From positions 51,851 through 115,850 of the forward strand of contig MU626312.1 in assembly GCA_025603075.1 (NCBI GenBank): a stretch of DNA of 64,000 nt, read 5' to 3'. This document shows positions 60,611-64,000 of this stretch, piece by piece. The notes below the pieces were generated by a model that ran no database searches, had not been told where the DNA came from, and was given only the letters and a program-made list of their open reading frames with translations. Numbering within the stretch: position 1 is the stretch's first letter; each line of letters begins with the position of its first letter. Source of the DNA: Neoconidiobolus thromboides FSU 785 (taxonomy: Eukaryota > Entomophthoromycota > Entomophthoromycetes > Entomophthorales > Neoconidiobolaceae). The translations under genes and the position numbers were made by a program.

Positions 60611-62110
60611 CTTATTGATAGTTGTACAATACTTGAATGAATTAATAAACTTTGATTGAATTGATAAACTGTTATTTTTAAAGTGTAGTTGATAAACGAT
60701 TATCAAAAAAAATTAAATAAAACAATAGTAAAAAGATAATCTTTTATTTTCATCTTTTTATTACGATTTTTTAAAAACTCTATATCAATTTAATAAAAAA
60801 TTTTATCGTTTTAGCTAAATTTAGTAAATATCCCCCTTTAGCTAAGTTAAACTACCAATTTTCCTCATCGGACCTCAATTTTCCAGATATCAATTTTGAT
60901 TGCTCCGTTATCTTTTTGATTTAATTTTCCGCCTTTTTAAAATCACCTCCCAATTGTTATGATTATTTACAAATTTAGAAATAATAATTTGTATCATTCG
61001 GATAATTAATTACAATTTTTTACATCTTGATTCTTTCCTTTACATGGATTAACGGAACTGATTAGAAAATAGCTATAGCATTAACTCATATTAAATTAAG
61101 TTTAGAAACCATATTCTGGCTTTTTGTTTTCCTTTTATTTTTCCTCTTTTCTTTATAGTGGTTTTAGTACCCCTGATTTTATATTTTAATTTATATTTTA
61201 CGTTCTTTTAAAATAAAATAATTTTACACAACTGCATTAGTAGAAAAATATTTATATTTAAGGACAACGCTAAATAAGCTTTAGGTTTTTTGTAAAAGAT
61301 AAATGGTAAAGCTTTGATTTTTAAATATTGAAAAGACTAAAAATTATTTATAGGTGTTGCTTTACATAGGAATATCTGTAATTTATAAAAAATTTATAAA
61401 ATTTTTTGCTTTTGTTTTAAAATGGTTTTAACTATAAGAAATTACATCTATGCATTAAATTATTATTATTGTTTTATATAATTTATTAATAAGTTTTTAT
61501 ATCTATTATACAATAATAAACGTAATAAAGACAAAAAATAAACTAAATAATGTATATATGCTTATAAAATATTAATATTTTTTAATTTGAAATGTTTTGT
61601 ATTTATTTTCAAATTAACTTACTATTAGTTTATTTGAGTAAATATAATTAATATTGAGGGTGCTTTTTTGGTTTCATCACTTTTTCCATTTTTAAGCGCT
61701 ATTTAAGTGGAAAAGTTATTAATAAAATTATTAAATACAAAAATATTAGGATTTTTAAGTAAAGTTTACAAAAGCTAAGTATGACTTCAATTTAATTTAA
61801 CATAACTAATTCAAGCACTGTCTTTTATTTATTTGTATATAATTTATTTTATAAAAAAAAGAATATTACATAGATGCTACTGGAGACAAACAATAGAAAC
61901 AGCTATTATTCATTACCCCTTATTCGTCAATACAAATGCATCTACTTTTAGGTAGTCTCAAGGACTAAATTACTTAGTTTGCTTACAAATAGTTTTTTAA
62001 TATGAAAAGATGTTAAATAGTTTGGATAGAAATCCATTACTGATAATAATAACTAAAGCAAATAATAATATGGTTTTAGATAATTTTTATTAATAATAAG
62101 GGTTTGTTAA
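60611..62110. other. Intergenic AT-rich spacer with one repeat copy
   Basis: 1.5 kb between the desaturase start and the end of the second peptidase gene. One foldback copy lies at 61651-61747; nothing else seen. Confidence 0.65.
61651..61747 (+). mobile_element. Foldback/MITE-like repeat, copy M (right end lost)
   Basis: Left end ATATTGAGGGTGC, then TTTTTAAGCGCTATTTAAGT, GAAAAGTTATTAATAAAATT and ACAAAAATATT; the CATCCCC end has decayed. Confidence 0.78.
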
Positions 62111-64000
62111 TTATTTCAAGTCTTCAGCAACTTGTTCCCAAACTTTGTATGGATTAAAAGCAGTTTCTGCAGTATAAGCTTTATGATTCTTGGCTGGATT
62201 CCAAGTGAACTCTAATGGACGGAGCTCCTTAAATCTAGAAGAATAAGCCTCTCTAACAGTGAAGCGAATACCGCCTTTGATTGGGAGTGGTTGTGGAGCA
62301 GCAGGGTCCTTATCCAATCCTGAAGATTTTAAGCTACCTAAAAGGCCATCAAGAGAATGAACAGTACCACCACCAAGGGAACCAATAGTAGCATCTTTAT
62401 ATTTAAGGCCACCAAAAGCATAACTCTTAACATTATGAAATTCTTGCATACCGTTACTTAAAAGGGTACAAGTAGAATAACAGATAGAGTTGGAAACTAA
62501 AGCAATATTTTCAGTTTTAAATGGTTGAGTATTGTTAACTAATAGAGAGCGTAATTGATTGGTACCACACCTGTCTTGGAATTGAGGGGTATATTGACTG
62601 TTTCTATTATTACCACGATTATAGGTTTTGATGTTAGTAAAGGCGTTTTGTGAAGCGAATGGTTTACCATCAGGCTGATTATAGAATTTTGGATTAAAGA
62701 AACCATTGGTTGAATTTTGAGTAAGCTTAGCAAGTAATGGAGAATAGTGCATATCAGTATTAAAAAACTTAGTAGAAGCATTTGGAAAGAGATAATCAAG
62801 TACGTTATATCCCAAACAAATGGCGCCGCCACCGTTATTACTTACATCCAAAATCAATTTTTCAGCTTTTTCATCTTGAAGCGCCTTGAAACCATCAATT
62901 GCCTCATCAAACCATTTGGTTCTGTTAGAAGGTGAAAAAGTAGAAATATGGATAACGCCTACATTATCGGGTAAAGTATATGTTTTAATGTAAGTACCAT
63001 CAACTACAGCAGTTAAAAGAGGATCAATCAATCTAGAGTCTTTAGATTCAATTGGGGCTTCAATTGGGATTTCCTTAACTTCAGGTACTTCTAATAATTG
63101 AAGTTCATTGACATTTGTATTATCACCAGCCTTAGGAACATCAGCTCCACAGTTGTTTTTATAAAAGGAATCAGCATTAGTAAATGGAAGTGCTACATTT
63201 GGAGTAGCAATATAAGGTACAACTACTTCTTTTTCATCATTACCAACACGAATTCTAAAAGTTAAAGTTTCTTTAACTGGCGGAATAGTAGTAGAACCAA
63301 AGCTACCATAACTAATACCCCACTGACCATTACTTTGAATGGAACGTGCAAGCGCATAATTCATACGAGAGTTAACATCTCTTGATGTACCAACATAATG
63401 TTTGGCGTACTCTTCGACAAATTCGAGTGGTTGTTTACCATCAATCGATAATACTTCAGCACCAGCATAGCTTAACACATCTACACCAGCGGCTTTCCAA
63501 GCATCAAGAAGAGATTGACTATATCGCAAACCTTGAGGGATCTTAACTCGGATTTCTCCCGATTTACCTTCTTCTGGGTATAATGGGAATGGTTGTCTGA
63601 ACACGAAACTGGAAAAACAATTGGAAGTATATCTAGTATGACCATCTTCTAAAGAGTTGAAAAACTTAACAATAGAAACTTGGAAATCACGTTCAGTATC
63701 ATATTTTTTAGATAAGACTTTGTTCAATTCAGCCTCAATATCAATATAACTAGGCACTTTTGGATCAGGGGATCTTTTAGCAATATCGATAAAAGCATAG
63801 AAAGGAAGGATCTTTTTTAAAGTATCTGAAACACCATCACGTACTTTATTAGTTAGTTCAAAGTTGTCATAACAAGCAAGTGCATCTTTATAACCAATTA
63901 CTGATTTGCTAGCTATCTTTGCACAGGGATCTGTAGTTTTAGTGTTATTTTGACCAGATACCAAAGCAGCAAATAGAGTTATCAACGAGAGAAAATTGAG
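62111..64000 (-). CDS. Secreted S41-family peptidase, paralog 2 (5' partial)
   Basis: Minus strand, stop at 62113-62111. The frame runs to the right edge; by comparison with paralog 1 the ATG should lie a few bases beyond 64000 (its codons here read LNFLSLITLFAALVSGQ, a signal peptide). The two proteins match almost continuously: identical over long blocks such as SRDVNSRMNYALARSIQSNG. Differences cluster around the NGGG strand (here AICLGYNVLDYLF) and the segment before it (SPSNRTKWFDEAIDGFKAL). The catalytic neighbourhood is the same: LDVSNNGGGAICLGY and ALVSNSICYSTCTLLSNG, with the likely nucleophile in CYSTC. Genes 1 and 2 face each other 19.3 kb apart. Codon use is also C-rich at third positions. 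Intronless, like paralog 1. Confidence 0.85.
   Translation of the reverse strand, partial: LNFLSLITLFAALVSGQNNTKTTDPCAKIASKSVIGYKDALACYDNFELTNKVRDGVSDTLKKILPFYAFIDIAKRSPDPKVPSYIDIEAELNKVLSKKYDTERDFQVSIVKFFNSLEDGHTRYTSNCFSSFVFRQPFPLYPEEGKSGEIRVKIPQGLRYSQSLLDAWKAAGVDVLSYAGAEVLSIDGKQPLEFVEEYAKHYVGTSRDVNSRMNYALARSIQSNGQWGISYGSFGSTTIPPVKETLTFRIRVGNDEKEVVVPYIATPNVALPFTNADSFYKNNCGADVPKAGDNTNVNELQLLEVPEVKEIPIEAPIESKDSRLIDPLLTAVVDGTYIKTYTLPDNVGVIHISTFSPSNRTKWFDEAIDGFKALQDEKAEKLILDVSNNGGGAICLGYNVLDYLFPNASTKFFNTDMHYSPLLAKLTQNSTNGFFNPKFYNQPDGKPFASQNAFTNIKTYNRGNNRNSQYTPQFQDRCGTNQLRSLLVNNTQPFKTENIALVSNSICYSTCTLLSNGMQEFHNVKSYAFGGLKYKDATIGSLGGGTVHSLDGLLGSLKSSGLDKDPAAPQPLPIKGGIRFTVREAYSSRFKELRPLEFTWNPAKNHKAYTAETAFNPYKVWEQVAEDLK

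Noticed and set aside
1-64000. tRNA, rRNA or other structural RNA genes
   Set aside because: I looked for B-box-like GGTTCRANNCC segments and found no cloverleaf-compatible candidate; a covariance-model scan would be needed to exclude them fully.

Overview
The window is nuclear DNA of a very AT-rich fungus. I recognise fungus-typical genes: the proteasome tether Sts1/Cut8, the polarity scaffold Bem1/Scd2, the mitotic-exit regulator Byr4/Bfa1, the nuclear-envelope protein Brl1/Brr6, and prephenate dehydrogenase Tyr1. Most genes carry short introns of about 45-80 bp that start GTAAGT, GTAATT or similar and end in AG. Poly-Asn tracts coded by AAT runs are common, and one cytochrome b5-fused front-end desaturase is present. 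Together these suggest an early-diverging (zygomycete-grade) lineage. Entomophthoromycotina is my best guess, but this is inference only.

Left part (1-20.3 kb): GPI2/PIG-C (cut by the left edge), a Yta7/ATAD2-type AAA ATPase, striatin, BEM1, UFD1, a 15-exon helical orphan and cohesin RAD21. Middle (20.3-36 kb): TYR1, STS1, a charged orphan, a probable STN1 OB-fold protein whose stop codon overlaps that of the splicing factor TFIP11/NTR1, NAA35/MAK10, the t-SNARE TLG2/STX16 and BYR4/BFA1. From 36 to 40.9 kb there is a gene-free stretch packed with copies of a short foldback repeat.

Right part (40.9-64 kb): a secreted S41-family peptidase, NXT1/p15, a cysteine-rich membrane protein, a tRNA m3C methyltransferase, DCP1, BRL1/BRR6, a possible FIST-domain mitochondrial protein, phosphopantetheine adenylyltransferase (CAB4), the MPH1/FANCM helicase, a front-end desaturase, and a second near-identical S41 peptidase running off the right edge. 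Genes are mostly housekeeping and not in pathway clusters. Several share short divergent promoters of 140-233 bp.

The most striking unexplained structure is a family of about 107-bp imperfect palindromes with termini ATATGGGGATGT/ACATCCCCATAT and a central AGCGCT. At least 14 copies are found, all intergenic, seven of them within 36.7-38.4 kb. It looks like a miniature inverted-repeat transposable element. Exon coordinates below were derived by hand, from reading-frame continuity, splice consensus and remembered family sequences; no database search was run.
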